A stretch of DNA of 64,000 nt, taken from assembly GCA_028687755.1 (NCBI GenBank), contig JAQTZL010000001.1, forward strand, positions 265,404 to 329,403, written 5' to 3'. The stretch comes from Candidatus Nanopelagicales bacterium (GTDB taxonomy: Bacteria > Actinomycetota > Actinomycetes > S36-B12). The first letter of the stretch is position 1. Each line of letters starts with the position of its first letter. The notes below the pieces were generated by a model. The model was not told where the DNA came from and made no database searches. It saw only the letters and a list, made by a program, of their open reading frames with translations. A program made the translations under genes and the position numbers. This document shows, piece after piece, positions 7,012-15,377 of this stretch.

Positions 7012-7314
7012 ATGGCCATCATTGACATTGGGGATTTTGCACTGCAAAATAGAGGCAAGCCACTGAGGTTTGCCCGCTCCTCGCGCTCACACCACATTGG
7101 TCGGGGTCGGATGATCCAAGTACTCCTTGCACCACAAGCGATTTGGCGCTTCCCCCACGAACGTGCAGACGAGTACAAGGTCATGGTGGTCGGTGAAGAT
7201 CACACAGGTCGAAGATTTGAACTGATCGTCGTCGTGACAGGACATGAATTACTTGTTATTCATGCAATGGATTTACGAAAGAAGTGGAGGTGGCTTCATG
7301 AAACGCACGAGTGA
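7012..7314 (+). CDS. BrnT/DUF4258-like toxin of a toxin-antitoxin pair
   Basis: The conserved part runs from RFARSSRSHHIGRGRMIQVLL through YKVMVVGEDHTGRRFELIVVV to VIHAMDLRKKWRW, the pattern of BrnT-like ribonuclease toxins (helix with paired His, beta strands with a G-D-G-R turn, C-terminal R-x-I/V-HAM segment). The reading frame overlaps the downstream ribbon-helix-helix gene by 17 bases. The start is uncertain: ATG at 7012 gives 100 residues but lacks a ribosome-binding site and lies before a good promoter (7022-7050). Homology begins at about 7063, where CTG follows an AGAGG site by seven bases. Either a non-canonical CTG start or a longer leader is possible. Confidence 0.68.
   Translation: MAIIDIGDFALQNRGKPLRFARSSRSHHIGRGRMIQVLLAPQAIWRFPHERADEYKVMVVGEDHTGRRFELIVVVTGHELLVIHAMDLRKKWRWLHETHE
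7022..7050 (+). promoter_or_regulatory. Promoter-like pair for the BrnT-like toxin-antitoxin module
   Basis: TTGACA (7022-7027), 17 bases, CAAAAT (7045-7050). An AGAGG ribosome-binding-like site follows at once at 7051-7055. If used, this promoter rules out a toxin start at 7012. Confidence 0.5.
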
Positions 7315-7645
7315 TACCCATGGCTCTCATGACAATGATGTCCTGTACGTGTCCGCCGATGGCACACCATTTACCGAAGCCGATGCACAGAAAATCTCCA
7401 ATGACTTTTCGCGCGATGATTTCGATCTCTCGTCACTTGAATTGGTGTGGACCAAGAAATCAGGACGACCACCGCTCTTTGGCCAGATCGGAACTTCTCC
7501 ACAAATTACTTTTCGACTTCCTCATGAGCTTCGCCAAAAAGCAGTCGCGCTAGCAGAGCAGCGCCAATTATCACTTTCCCAGTTGGCTCGCCTTGCCGTC
7601 GAAGAATTGGTCAATAGTGCAATTCCTCCGGAAGACACGAACTAG
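7298..7645 (+). CDS. Ribbon-helix-helix antitoxin (BrnA-like) paired with the BrnT-like toxin
   Basis: A 115-residue protein. The acidic N-terminal half (residues 1-55) likely folds on the toxin, followed by a positively charged turn (TKKSGRPPLFGQ). The C-terminal ribbon-helix-helix is QITFRLPHELRQKAVALAEQRQLSLSQLARLAVEELV. The start ATG at 7298 has a strong GGAGGTGG site seven bases before it and sits inside the toxin frame, so translation of the two is coupled. Such antitoxins neutralise the toxin by direct binding and repress their own promoter with the C-terminal domain. The gene order toxin-antitoxin is that of brnTA. The 3' end overlaps the convergent helicase gene by four bases. Confidence 0.75.
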   Translation: MKRTSDTHGSHDNDVLYVSADGTPFTEADAQKISNDFSRDDFDLSSLELVWTKKSGRPPLFGQIGTSPQITFRLPHELRQKAVALAEQRQLSLSQLARLAVEELVNSAIPPEDTN

Positions 7646-9600
7646 TCCTTTAAGAAATCTTCATTCAGACGCTTCAACGAGCCCACCACGATCTCTTTAT
7701 CGGTGGTGAACCAAAACGGCGGCAAGCTCGCCCGCAATGATTTTGCATAACCCGCGTTAGCTAAGCGTGAATCAAGCACTGCCACTACGCCTTTGTCGTT
7801 CGCTCCGCGGATGAGGCGCCCAACACCTTGGGCGAGCAACAACCCGGCTTTCGGAACTGAGATCGCACGGAAGCCTGAACCACCAGCATCGTCAATTGCT
7901 TGTTGGCGTGCAGCTATCAGCGGGTCGTCAGGACGCGGGAATGGAATGCGGTCAATCACGACACAAATGCAACTTTCCCCTGGCACGTCAACGCCCTGCC
8001 AAAGGGAAACCGTTCCTAGCAACGTGGTGGCTGGGGTTTCAGCGAAGGCTTTTACCAACGTGCCCACTGCATCACCTCGCTTTTGCACGAGCATCGGGTA
8101 CTTCTTGTTGTCTAAGCGCACTCGCAAATATTCCGCTGCGCGTTCAACACCTCGCCAACTTGAAAACAGCGCCAACGTGCGCCCACCTGCTGCTTCAATC
8201 AATTCAGCCAAGGTGTCCAGGGCTTCCATCGGAACACCATCGCGATCGGGCGCAGGTAATTCGCGCGCCACATACAAAATGCCTTGCTTGGCGTGATCAA
8301 AGGGTGAGCCAACATCCATAGTGTTCACATCGGCATCGGTGAGACCAAGACTTGCGATCAGTGAATCAAAGCCGCCACCAACAGTCAGCGTTGCGCTCGT
8401 GAGCACCACTGGGCTCTTGGCAAAGAGTGAATCCCGCAGGAGGCCACCAATAGATAACGGGGCTCGGCGGAGGACTGGCGCACGATTCTCACCGGGATCA
8501 AGCCACACAACGTCGTAATCACCTGAATTGATGATCAAGCCTGCGGTGTCATGCATCTCCTCAACTACCGCTTTGGCCTGCTGCAATTTGGCAAGCGCGT
8601 CAGGATCCTTTTCTTCCTTATTTGCATTGAGCACCGTCATTACTTGATGCCCGCTATCGCGCAACAAAGTCAACGCCAAGGTCAGCGACTGCGGCATCGG
8701 ATCGAGCCTTGTCGGACCTTTGAGATCAAGACATAACTCGCGAAGTTCATCATCGAATGCATCCATGGCATCCTGTAACTGCGCCAAGGTAGGTTCATCA
8801 ACCAAACGCTTCGATCGGCCTAGTGATCTCTCAACCATCGCAACACTGAGCTCATTGGTCAGTGATCCGGTAGCACGATCAACGAGTTCGTGACCTTCAT
8901 CGATAATGACCGCGCCGTGCTCAGGAAGCACTGGAATGTTTTCTAACGCGTCAATGGCCAACATTGCATGGTTGGTAATGATGATGTCAGCTTCATTTGC
9001 CTGCGCTCGACGCTTAGCCGTGAAGCAATCCTCGCCGTACACGCACTTACTTTCACCCACACATTCGCGCCGACCAACAGTCAGACTGCGCCATACCCGC
9101 GGATCGATTTCATCGTCATATTCGTCGCGATCACCGGTTTGCGTTTTCTCAGCCCATGCGCGCACGGCAACTACTTGCTCACCAAGCGCGCTGCGCTGGG
9201 TGTTGAACAACGCATCCGACTCATCATCGGGCACTGCACCGTGCAGCTTTTGTAAGCAGATGTAGTTGTTGCGGCCTTTGAGTACGGCATAGGTGATTGG
9301 CCGCTCGAATTCATCTTGAAGCGCTTCAACCATGAGCGGCAGGTCTTTATCCATCAGCTGACGTTGCAAGGCCAGGGTTGCTGTTGCCACCACGATGGGT
9401 TCTTTATTCGCGATGGCAGCAATTGCTGCTGGAACCAGATAACCCAGCGATTTACCGGTACCAGTGCCAGCCTGAATGATTGCGTGTCGATCACCTTGAA
9501 TGGTGCTGGCAACCGCCTTAGCCATTGCGTGCTGGCCCTCGCGACGTTCGCCGCCGATCTTTTCTACGACCTTGTCGAGCGCATCATCAATCTCAGACAC
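7642..9600 (-). CDS. DinG/XPD-like ATP-dependent DNA helicase
   Basis: A superfamily 2 helicase of 652 residues with iron-sulfur-cluster character. Walker A is QAGTGTGKSLGYLVP, the Walker B/DEAH box is AVIIDEGHELVD, and motif VI is SVPKAGLLLAQGVGRLIR. One Cys in YICLQKL and three in ECVGESKCVYGEDC match the DinG/XPD cluster ligands. Such enzymes unwind 5'-tailed DNA, D-loops and R-loops during repair. Frame homology starts near VSEIDDALDKVVEKIG, so GTG at 9600, overlapping the hflX stop by eight bases, is preferred over TTG at 9618. Despite the DinG name in E. coli (damage inducible), no SOS box is visible here; it is cotranscribed with hflX. Confidence 0.9.
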   Translation of the reverse strand: MSEIDDALDKVVEKIGGERREGQHAMAKAVASTIQGDRHAIIQAGTGTGKSLGYLVPAAIAAIANKEPIVVATATLALQRQLMDKDLPLMVEALQDEFERPITYAVLKGRNNYICLQKLHGAVPDDESDALFNTQRSALGEQVVAVRAWAEKTQTGDRDEYDDEIDPRVWRSLTVGRRECVGESKCVYGEDCFTAKRRAQANEADIIITNHAMLAIDALENIPVLPEHGAVIIDEGHELVDRATGSLTNELSVAMVERSLGRSKRLVDEPTLAQLQDAMDAFDDELRELCLDLKGPTRLDPMPQSLTLALTLLRDSGHQVMTVLNANKEEKDPDALAKLQQAKAVVEEMHDTAGLIINSGDYDVVWLDPGENRAPVLRRAPLSIGGLLRDSLFAKSPVVLTSATLTVGGGFDSLIASLGLTDADVNTMDVGSPFDHAKQGILYVARELPAPDRDGVPMEALDTLAELIEAAGGRTLALFSSWRGVERAAEYLRVRLDNKKYPMLVQKRGDAVGTLVKAFAETPATTLLGTVSLWQGVDVPGESCICVVIDRIPFPRPDDPLIAARQQAIDDAGGSGFRAISVPKAGLLLAQGVGRLIRGANDKGVVAVLDSRLANAGYAKSLRASLPPFWFTTDKEIVVGSLKRLNEDFLKD

Positions 9601-10999
9601 GTGCCTGCTGCAATTCAAAAGCTAAATGCTTGGGCACTCGTGCATGGATCTTTGTTCCACCTTCAAGGTGTTCAAGATCTAACACATCACCAAGCTCATG
9701 CGCACGCGAAATCAGATCGCCGCGTGAGTAAGGCACCACAAGGTCAACCTCTTCAAGGAATTGTGGAAGATCAGCTTCGATTGCAAGCAGCAGCTCTTCG
9801 ATACCAGCACCAGTTGCAGCTGAAACCACCACTGCACCAGGTTCGCGTCGAAGAATCTGATTGATCATTTCTTGATCAGCAATGTCAGCTTTATTGATGA
9901 CGATGAGTTCGGGAACTCCCCCGGCATCAATATCGTTCAGCACTTCTCTCACTGCAGCGATTTGTTCAAACGGTGCCTCATCGCTGCCATCAACCACATG
10001 CAAAATGAGATCTGCATCTTTAACTTCATCAAGAGTTGATCGGAAGGCTTCAACAAGCTGATGAGGAAGGTGGCGCACAAAGCCCACCGTGTCAGCAATC
10101 GTGAATTCACGTCCACTCGGCGTTTTGGTTTTACGTATCGTGGGGTCAAGGGTTGCGAACAGCGCGTTCTGCACCAATACACCGGCACCCGTGATTCGAT
10201 TCAGCAAACTTGACTTACCCGCATTGGTGTAACCAGCAATCGCCACCGCAGGCACTTGCGCACGCTTGCGTGCTGCGCGCTGAGTGACTCGAGACTTTTC
10301 CATCTCTTTAAGTTCGCGGCGAAGCTTGGTCATCGAATCGCGAATGCGACGACGATCGGTTTCGATCTTGGTTTCGCCAGGGCCACGAGTGCCCACACCA
10401 CCACCAGCACCACCGCCAGCACCACCAGCCTGACGAGAAAGGGCTTCACCCCAACCACGAAGCCGCGGAATCAAATACTGGAACTGTGCGAGGGCAACCT
10501 GAGCTTTACCTTCACGGCTACGTGCATGCTGCGCGAAGATGTCAAGAATCAACCAGGTTCGGTCAACGACTTTGACCTTCAAAATATCTTCAAGTTTGCG
10601 CAACTGACCAGGACTGAGCTCACCATCACAAATCACAGTGTCAGCTCTTGTTGCCTTCACAATTTGGTGCAGTTCTTCCACTTTTCCAGAACCCAAGTAG
10701 GTCGAAGGGTCTGGATGTTCGCGACGTTGGATCACTGCCTCGAGTACTTCTGCACCCGCGGTTTCAGCAAGAGCGGCCAGTTCGCGCATGCTGCGCTCGG
10801 CTTGTTCCAAGGTGCCTTGGGTCCACACTCCTGCCAACACAACCTTTTCCAGTTGCATCTGGCGATATTCGGCCTCACTGATGTCTTCAAGCTCAGTAGA
10901 AAAGCCACCTACCCGGCGAAGACTTTGACGATCCTCGAGTTCAAGCTCACCCGTGGAGATTCCGCGGGGATCATGTTCTTCGTAAAAGGTTTCAGTCAT
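9593..10999 (-). CDS. hflX: HflX, ribosome-associated GTPase
   Basis: HflX binds the 50S subunit and splits stalled ribosomes under stress. The 468-residue protein has the N-terminal HflX domain (about 60-200; LEAVIQRREHPDPSTYLGSGKVEEL and DRTWLILDIFAQHARSREGK). A Gly-rich linker (GGAGGGAGGGVGTRGPGETK) and a basic coiled coil follow. The Ras-like G domain has G1 GYTNAGKSS, G3 DTVGF and G4 NKAD. The gene sits between dapF and the dinG-like helicase, in the same direction, as in mycobacteria. Spacing to dapF is seven bases, consistent with one operon from miaB downward interrupted by the glycosyltransferase. Confidence 0.96.
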   Translation of the reverse strand: MTETFYEEHDPRGISTGELELEDRQSLRRVGGFSTELEDISEAEYRQMQLEKVVLAGVWTQGTLEQAERSMRELAALAETAGAEVLEAVIQRREHPDPSTYLGSGKVEELHQIVKATRADTVICDGELSPGQLRKLEDILKVKVVDRTWLILDIFAQHARSREGKAQVALAQFQYLIPRLRGWGEALSRQAGGAGGGAGGGVGTRGPGETKIETDRRRIRDSMTKLRRELKEMEKSRVTQRAARKRAQVPAVAIAGYTNAGKSSLLNRITGAGVLVQNALFATLDPTIRKTKTPSGREFTIADTVGFVRHLPHQLVEAFRSTLDEVKDADLILHVVDGSDEAPFEQIAAVREVLNDIDAGGVPELIVINKADIADQEMINQILRREPGAVVVSAATGAGIEELLLAIEADLPQFLEEVDLVVPYSRGDLISRAHELGDVLDLEHLEGGTKIHARVPKHLAFELQQARV

Positions 11000-11006
11000 G
11001 GCTTAC

Positions 11007-11864
11007 TTACGCTGGCAACAAAACCGTGCCACGGGCAACAAGCGTTGCTGGGCCAGTGAGTGAGAGATGTCCATTGGCAAGGAGACGAACAAAGACTGTT
11101 CCGCCTGGAACATCGACCTGAACCCCACCTTCGGCAGTTAGATCCATATTTGGGTAGCGCTCACTGGCTGCCCACGCAACAGCGCACGCACCCGTTCCAC
11201 AACTCATAGTTTCGCCAGCGCCACGTTCGTGAACGCGCATTGCGACGTGATTTGATCCGCGCTGCACCACGAACTCAACGTTGACACCGTCAGGGAAAAT
11301 AGTGGGAGGCAATACCGGAGGGGCTGTTTCCAAACTGCCGATATCTTCAAGATTTTCAACGAACGTCACGGCATGCGGATTTGGCATCAGCACAGCAACT
11401 GCCGGCCACAGTTCGTCTTGAATACCGACCAATGGAATGGCATCAGTTTCTGGCTGGCCTACTGGACCCATGTCAACGGTGATCGACAAATCTGAGTTCA
11501 TCTTGCATTCACGTAAACCTGCACGTGTAGCTATCACGACATCCGATTCTGTGATCAGACCAACGGCATCGAGGTAGCGAATAAAGACGCGCACTCCATT
11601 GCCACACATTTCTGCGATGGAACCATCGGCATTGCGGTAATCCATAAAGAATTCAGCTGACGCAGCGAACTTCGCGAATTCAGGAACATGCTCGGTGCGC
11701 ACCACGCGCAGCACCCCGTCAGCACCGATACCGGTGTGACGATCACACAGGAAGCGCACTTCGTCAGCAGTCAGATCACGCTTGCCGAGGAGGTCAGCGA
11801 CGATAACGAAGTCATTGGCTGTGCCATGACCCTTAATAAAGGGAATTTCATTGAGGGCAGCCAT
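11007..11864 (-). CDS. dapF: Diaminopimelate epimerase
   Basis: Interconverts LL- and meso-diaminopimelate, the penultimate step of lysine synthesis and a source of the peptidoglycan cross-linking residue. The 285-residue protein has the substrate loop GHGTANDF, the first catalytic Cys in GSIAEMCGNGVR and the second in GAGETMSCGTGACAVA, with the expected twofold pseudo-symmetry. The start MAALNEIPF at 11864 fits the family; an upstream in-frame extension is out of homology and would run into the neighbouring gene's end. The gene lies five bases after the glycosyltransferase stop and just before hflX. Confidence 0.96.
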   Translation of the reverse strand: MAALNEIPFIKGHGTANDFVIVADLLGKRDLTADEVRFLCDRHTGIGADGVLRVVRTEHVPEFAKFAASAEFFMDYRNADGSIAEMCGNGVRVFIRYLDAVGLITESDVVIATRAGLRECKMNSDLSITVDMGPVGQPETDAIPLVGIQDELWPAVAVLMPNPHAVTFVENLEDIGSLETAPPVLPPTIFPDGVNVEFVVQRGSNHVAMRVHERGAGETMSCGTGACAVAWAASERYPNMDLTAEGGVQVDVPGGTVFVRLLANGHLSLTGPATLVARGTVLLPA

Positions 11865-11869
11865 GGGTT

Positions 11870-12991
11870 TTAGTCTAAGTGACGGGCACGCACATAAGCC
11901 TCGTCGACTCGGGCCAGCACGAGCGGCCATGACTGCTCAGGCGCAGTTGAGCGGTTGTGCTCCCCTAATTGCGCTAACAGCGCACGATCCTTGGCCAAAC
12001 TCACGATAGCTGAGGCCATAGCGGAGTCGGTATCTGCGAGCAACCCTTCTTGGCTGTCGCGAATGAATTGCGTGGTGCCCGTTTGCGAACGAGCAACGAC
12101 GGGTAGACCAGCCGCCCGCGCTTCCAGGGCTGCGATGCCAAAAGACTCTTTCACTGATGGCTGCACATACACATCGCTCATCGCGAAGATTTCGCGAATT
12201 CCTGCGTGATCCAAACGACCAGTGAAACTTACGAGATCCTTGAGACCATGTTGCTGGACGAAACTTTCCGCTCGCGAACGCTCTGGTCCATCGCCCACTA
12301 AACGCAAATGAATACGAGTATTGACGCCAGCACGTTCTTGCGCGGCTTTCACAATTTTGAGTAACGGCAGTGTGCGCTTACGCGGCGCTAAGCGCATGAC
12401 CGTAACCAAATTCAAGGTCGCTTGTTCATGCTGCCGTGCAGGTAACTGCCAGTCAGCTACATCAATGCCATTGGGCAGTACCAGAACTTCACCAAGTGAT
12501 GGCACCGCATGTTCTATTGCCTTTGCCGCCACCGCGCTCACTGCAGAGACCGTGACGCCCCACTTCGACCACTTGGCAATACGTTCACTGAGGCGATAGC
12601 CAGGGCTAGCCAGCGGCCCCCAAATTCCATGCACGGTGACCACTGTTGGAATCTTCAATTGATGTGCAGCGCGAATGGCCCCCCAAGCAAAGGGTGAGAT
12701 CACGCCAACATGCACATGCACGACATCCACTGGCGATTCTTGTAGCGCTTGCACCACATGGTGACGGGTACGCGGATGAACGGGCAGATCACCAGGAATT
12801 TTCGCAGTGATGCGAGTGACAGGGAGACCATCGATGAGCTCGGTACCGCTGCGCACCGCACCCGGGGTTGCCGTCAGGATCTGCACCTCATCGCCTGCGG
12901 CTGCCTGATGCATAGCTAAAGCCCGCACCTGCGTCTCTATCCCACCCGTACGAGGCAGATAGCAATCGGTGACGTGGGCGATTCTCACCAT
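11870..12991 (-). CDS. GT4-family glycosyltransferase
   Basis: A 373-residue GT-B fold enzyme. The N-terminal acceptor domain begins RIAHVTDCYLPRTGGIETQVRALAMH and contains DVVHVHVGVISPFAWGA and VVTVHGIWG. The C-terminal nucleotide-sugar domain contains VVLPNGIDV-like VLPNGIDVADW, a basic RLAPRKR and VKESFGIAALEARAAGLPVVARSQTG, the E-x7-E signature of GT4 enzymes. It faces a PIG-L deacetylase whose start codon is only 27 bases away. This pairing recalls MshA/MshB of mycothiol synthesis, but the MshA hallmark GGMNVYV is not present, so the product could equally be a glycolipid. Function beyond sugar transfer is open. Confidence 0.85.
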   Translation of the reverse strand: MVRIAHVTDCYLPRTGGIETQVRALAMHQAAAGDEVQILTATPGAVRSGTELIDGLPVTRITAKIPGDLPVHPRTRHHVVQALQESPVDVVHVHVGVISPFAWGAIRAAHQLKIPTVVTVHGIWGPLASPGYRLSERIAKWSKWGVTVSAVSAVAAKAIEHAVPSLGEVLVLPNGIDVADWQLPARQHEQATLNLVTVMRLAPRKRTLPLLKIVKAAQERAGVNTRIHLRLVGDGPERSRAESFVQQHGLKDLVSFTGRLDHAGIREIFAMSDVYVQPSVKESFGIAALEARAAGLPVVARSQTGTTQFIRDSQEGLLADTDSAMASAIVSLAKDRALLAQLGEHNRSTAPEQSWPLVLARVDEAYVRARHLD

Positions 12992-13018
12992 GTGACCGTA
13001 CGACAAGATAGGACGATC

Positions 13019-13828
13019 ATGACAATCCACACGCCTGCACGCACGCTGGTCTTTGTGCATGCCCATCCCGACGATGAGGCATTACTCACGGCCGGAACGA
13101 TGGCGCGCGCCGTGGCTGAAGGTCAACGAGTCATATTGATTGTCGCCACCAATGGTGCGGCGGGGCTTACTTCCTCAGGAAATGAAGGGGAACTGGCAGC
13201 GATGCGTTCCCGTGAGCTTGAAGTCTCCGCTACGGCTTTGGGTGTTCATCGCGTGGTTTGCCTTGGTTACGCGGATTCTGGATTACATGGCGAAGTCGCC
13301 GAAGGCCTCGCGCATGTTGAACGTTTCACTGTGGCTCAGCGCATCGCGGAAATTCTTGATGAGGAATCTGCCGACGTACTAGTGGGCTACGACCCATCAG
13401 GAGGCTACGGACACCCAGATCACCTTGCTGTGCACCGCGCCGTTCGGGCTGCCAGCGTGCTGGCAAAGAAAGCGCCAACCGTATTTGAAGTGACCTTGCC
13501 TCGCGAGCCCATTGCCCGCGCAGTGCGAACAGCAGGTCGGCTACACATCACCCCCAATGATTTTGATGCACACTCATTTGACTCAGCGTGGACACCCAAA
13601 GCAGACATCACTCATCGCATTGATGTGCGCGATTTCTGGGTGGAGAAGAAGGCTTCCTTGCGCGCTCACGCATCGCAGCATGAAGCTGATGGCCAGATTC
13701 GTACGTTGGCAGTACTGACTCGGTTACCGAAGCCAATTGCAACAATGCTGCTCGGCACTGAGTACTACTGCTTAGTGTCTGCCCCGAAAAGCGCACACAC
13801 TTTCAACACCAACGCAGCATCGTTGTAG
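13019..13828 (+). CDS. PIG-L/LmbE-family N-acetylglucosamine-type deacetylase
   Basis: A 269-residue zinc hydrolase. The metal-binding motif HAHPDDEALL is at residues 12-21, the second motif is GYDPSGGYGHPDHLAVHRAV, and GYADSGLHGE sits between them. The family includes MshB (mycothiol), BshB (bacillithiol) and GPI deacetylase. AGGA stands a few bases before ATG 13019, in the same 27-base gap that separates it from the divergent glycosyltransferase gene. The 3' end overlaps the convergent miaA by 64 bases. Mycothiol synthesis is a reasonable guess for the pair but is not shown. Confidence 0.88.
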   Translation: MTIHTPARTLVFVHAHPDDEALLTAGTMARAVAEGQRVILIVATNGAAGLTSSGNEGELAAMRSRELEVSATALGVHRVVCLGYADSGLHGEVAEGLAHVERFTVAQRIAEILDEESADVLVGYDPSGGYGHPDHLAVHRAVRAASVLAKKAPTVFEVTLPREPIARAVRTAGRLHITPNDFDAHSFDSAWTPKADITHRIDVRDFWVEKKASLRAHASQHEADGQIRTLAVLTRLPKPIATMLLGTEYYCLVSAPKSAHTFNTNAASL

Positions 13829-14697
13829 TCCAACCACGTAATCCGAGAATCTCCGGCAAACCATCGCTGCTGGCGCCGGGCAAATTTCTTTGTGATGGCA
13901 ATAGTGGTGTTGATTGCTTCATCTAACGTGCAATCGCCCTCGAGATATTCCAGAATCTGGGTATAACCAAGTGCGCGAGATGCGGTGACTGAATTCTTTA
14001 GATCTGGTAGCGCCTTGACTTCTTCAACAAATCCATCGGCAATCATTTGATGGACACGAACGGCAATGCGTTCATCCATTTCTTGTCGCGGAATATGAAG
14101 CCCCACCCGCACGGTGGAATACAACTCCACGGGTTCGGGTAATTTGGCGTTATGGGGTTTCCCAGTGAGCTCAATGATTTCTAAAGCGCGTACTAATCTG
14201 CGCCCATTCGTTGGCAGCATCACAGCTGCTGATTTTGGATCGAGCTTGGCTAGCTGACGATGCAAGGCCAACGGACCTTCTTGTTCTAGCTGCACTTCAT
14301 ATTTTGCGCGCACGTGCGGATCTGTGGGCGGAAATTGCAAATCATCAAGAATCGCTGACACATATAAACCCGAGCCACCCACAACTATGGGCACTACTCC
14401 ACGAGCAAGGACATCGTTGATTGCCGCACGTGCAGTGTCTTGATAATCCGAAACTGTCAGCACGTGATTACTTGGCCACACATCAAGCAAGTGATGAGCA
14501 ATTCCTCCTCGCTCTTCTTCTGTGGGCGATGCTGTTCCAATGTCCATACCGATATAAGCCTGCATCGAGTCAGCGCTAATGATTTCCGCAGGCTGGCCTT
14601 GATCAATAAGTGCTTGGGCGACTTTGACGCTCAACGAGCTTTTACCTACGGCGGTCGGGCCAACAATGACTAACACCTGGCTAGTGCTCTGGCTCAT
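13765..14697 (-). CDS. miaA: tRNA dimethylallyltransferase
   Basis: Adds a dimethylallyl group to N6 of A37 in tRNAs reading UNN codons; MiaB then methylthiolates the product. The 310-residue protein has the P-loop GPTAVGKSS near the N-terminus, the tRNA-binding SADSMQAYIGMDIGTASP and HHLLDVWP motifs, and VVVGGSGLYVSAILD. The C-terminal region has SRALGYTQILEYLEG and TKKFARRQQRWF. ATG at 14697 overlaps the stop of the upstream gene (ATGA), which indicates translational coupling; an in-frame GTG nine bases earlier is the alternative. miaB, the dioxygenase-like gene and miaA form one tight block. Confidence 0.95.
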   Translation of the reverse strand: MSQSTSQVLVIVGPTAVGKSSLSVKVAQALIDQGQPAEIISADSMQAYIGMDIGTASPTEEERGGIAHHLLDVWPSNHVLTVSDYQDTARAAINDVLARGVVPIVVGGSGLYVSAILDDLQFPPTDPHVRAKYEVQLEQEGPLALHRQLAKLDPKSAAVMLPTNGRRLVRALEIIELTGKPHNAKLPEPVELYSTVRVGLHIPRQEMDERIAVRVHQMIADGFVEEVKALPDLKNSVTASRALGYTQILEYLEGDCTLDEAINTTIAITKKFARRQQRWFAGDSRITWLDYNDAALVLKVCALFGADTKQ

Positions 14698-15377
14698 GCG
14701 CGCCACGAGGCAACGAGGTAATTCACCCCAAACGGGGCTGATTCAAGAATGAGTGCACTTTGGGTTGGCTTATATGCGTTGGCTACTACCTGCCACACCG
14801 GCAAACCGCGACACCACAAGCGATCCGCGGTTGCCTGTTCAATAGCAAGGATTGATTCGCGATCAGCATTCCCAATCGCAGCATTGATTGCCTCATCAAA
14901 GGCAACAGCATCTGCCTGGATATAGCCCGGGGCCTTCTCTGTGCGGGTTGCCGACCCATCTCCTACAGCGATAACCAGCGTGCGTTGCGCTTCGCTCTTT
15001 GCGAGGAGTTCCTGCGCGATGACCTCTCGCTGTGCCGCAGTGGTCTGATGATCTATCACTAACGCCTGAACTTCGCCGCTCCAACCAGCAGTCACAACAA
15101 CTGAAGCTCCAACTGTTACCGACTGGGGCAACTCTTCAACACCTGATCCAACTGCGTAATGACTTACTCCGCCAAAACCGCGAGTGCTACCAATGCCACC
15201 GTGCTCAAACCAAGTAGTGGTGTTCCCCACACCAATAATGACGACAAGATCGGCGTCTTGTTGAAGTTCAGCGACGAGTTCAATGGATGCCGCACGCTCA
15301 TCGGCCAGCAAAGATTCAATGTCAACATCTGGGCAGAGCAACGGAGCTGCCGGAATGAACGCAACTCCGGTGATCAT
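14694..15377 (-). CDS. Class III extradiol dioxygenase subunit B-like protein of the miaB-miaA block
   Basis: A 227-residue protein typical of actinobacteria and located, as in mycobacteria (Rv2728c), between miaB and miaA. It starts [18 protein letters not shown] and contains a Rossmann-like alternation ([29 protein letters not shown]). The fold is that of the LigB/MEMO superfamily, but the catalytic His set of true extradiol dioxygenases is not clear, so enzymatic activity is doubtful. The role is unknown; the constant position suggests a link to tRNA modification or to dapF-linked wall metabolism. It overlaps the miaB stop and the miaA start by ATGA-type junctions. Confidence 0.8.
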   Translation of the reverse strand: MITGVAFIPAAPLLCPDVDIESLLADERAASIELVAELQQDADLVVIIGVGNTTTWFEHGGIGSTRGFGGVSHYAVGSGVEELPQSVTVGASVVVTAGWSGEVQALVIDHQTTAAQREVIAQELLAKSEAQRTLVIAVGDGSATRTEKAPGYIQADAVAFDEAINAAIGNADRESILAIEQATADRLWCRGLPVWQVVANAYKPTQSALILESAPFGVNYLVASWRA

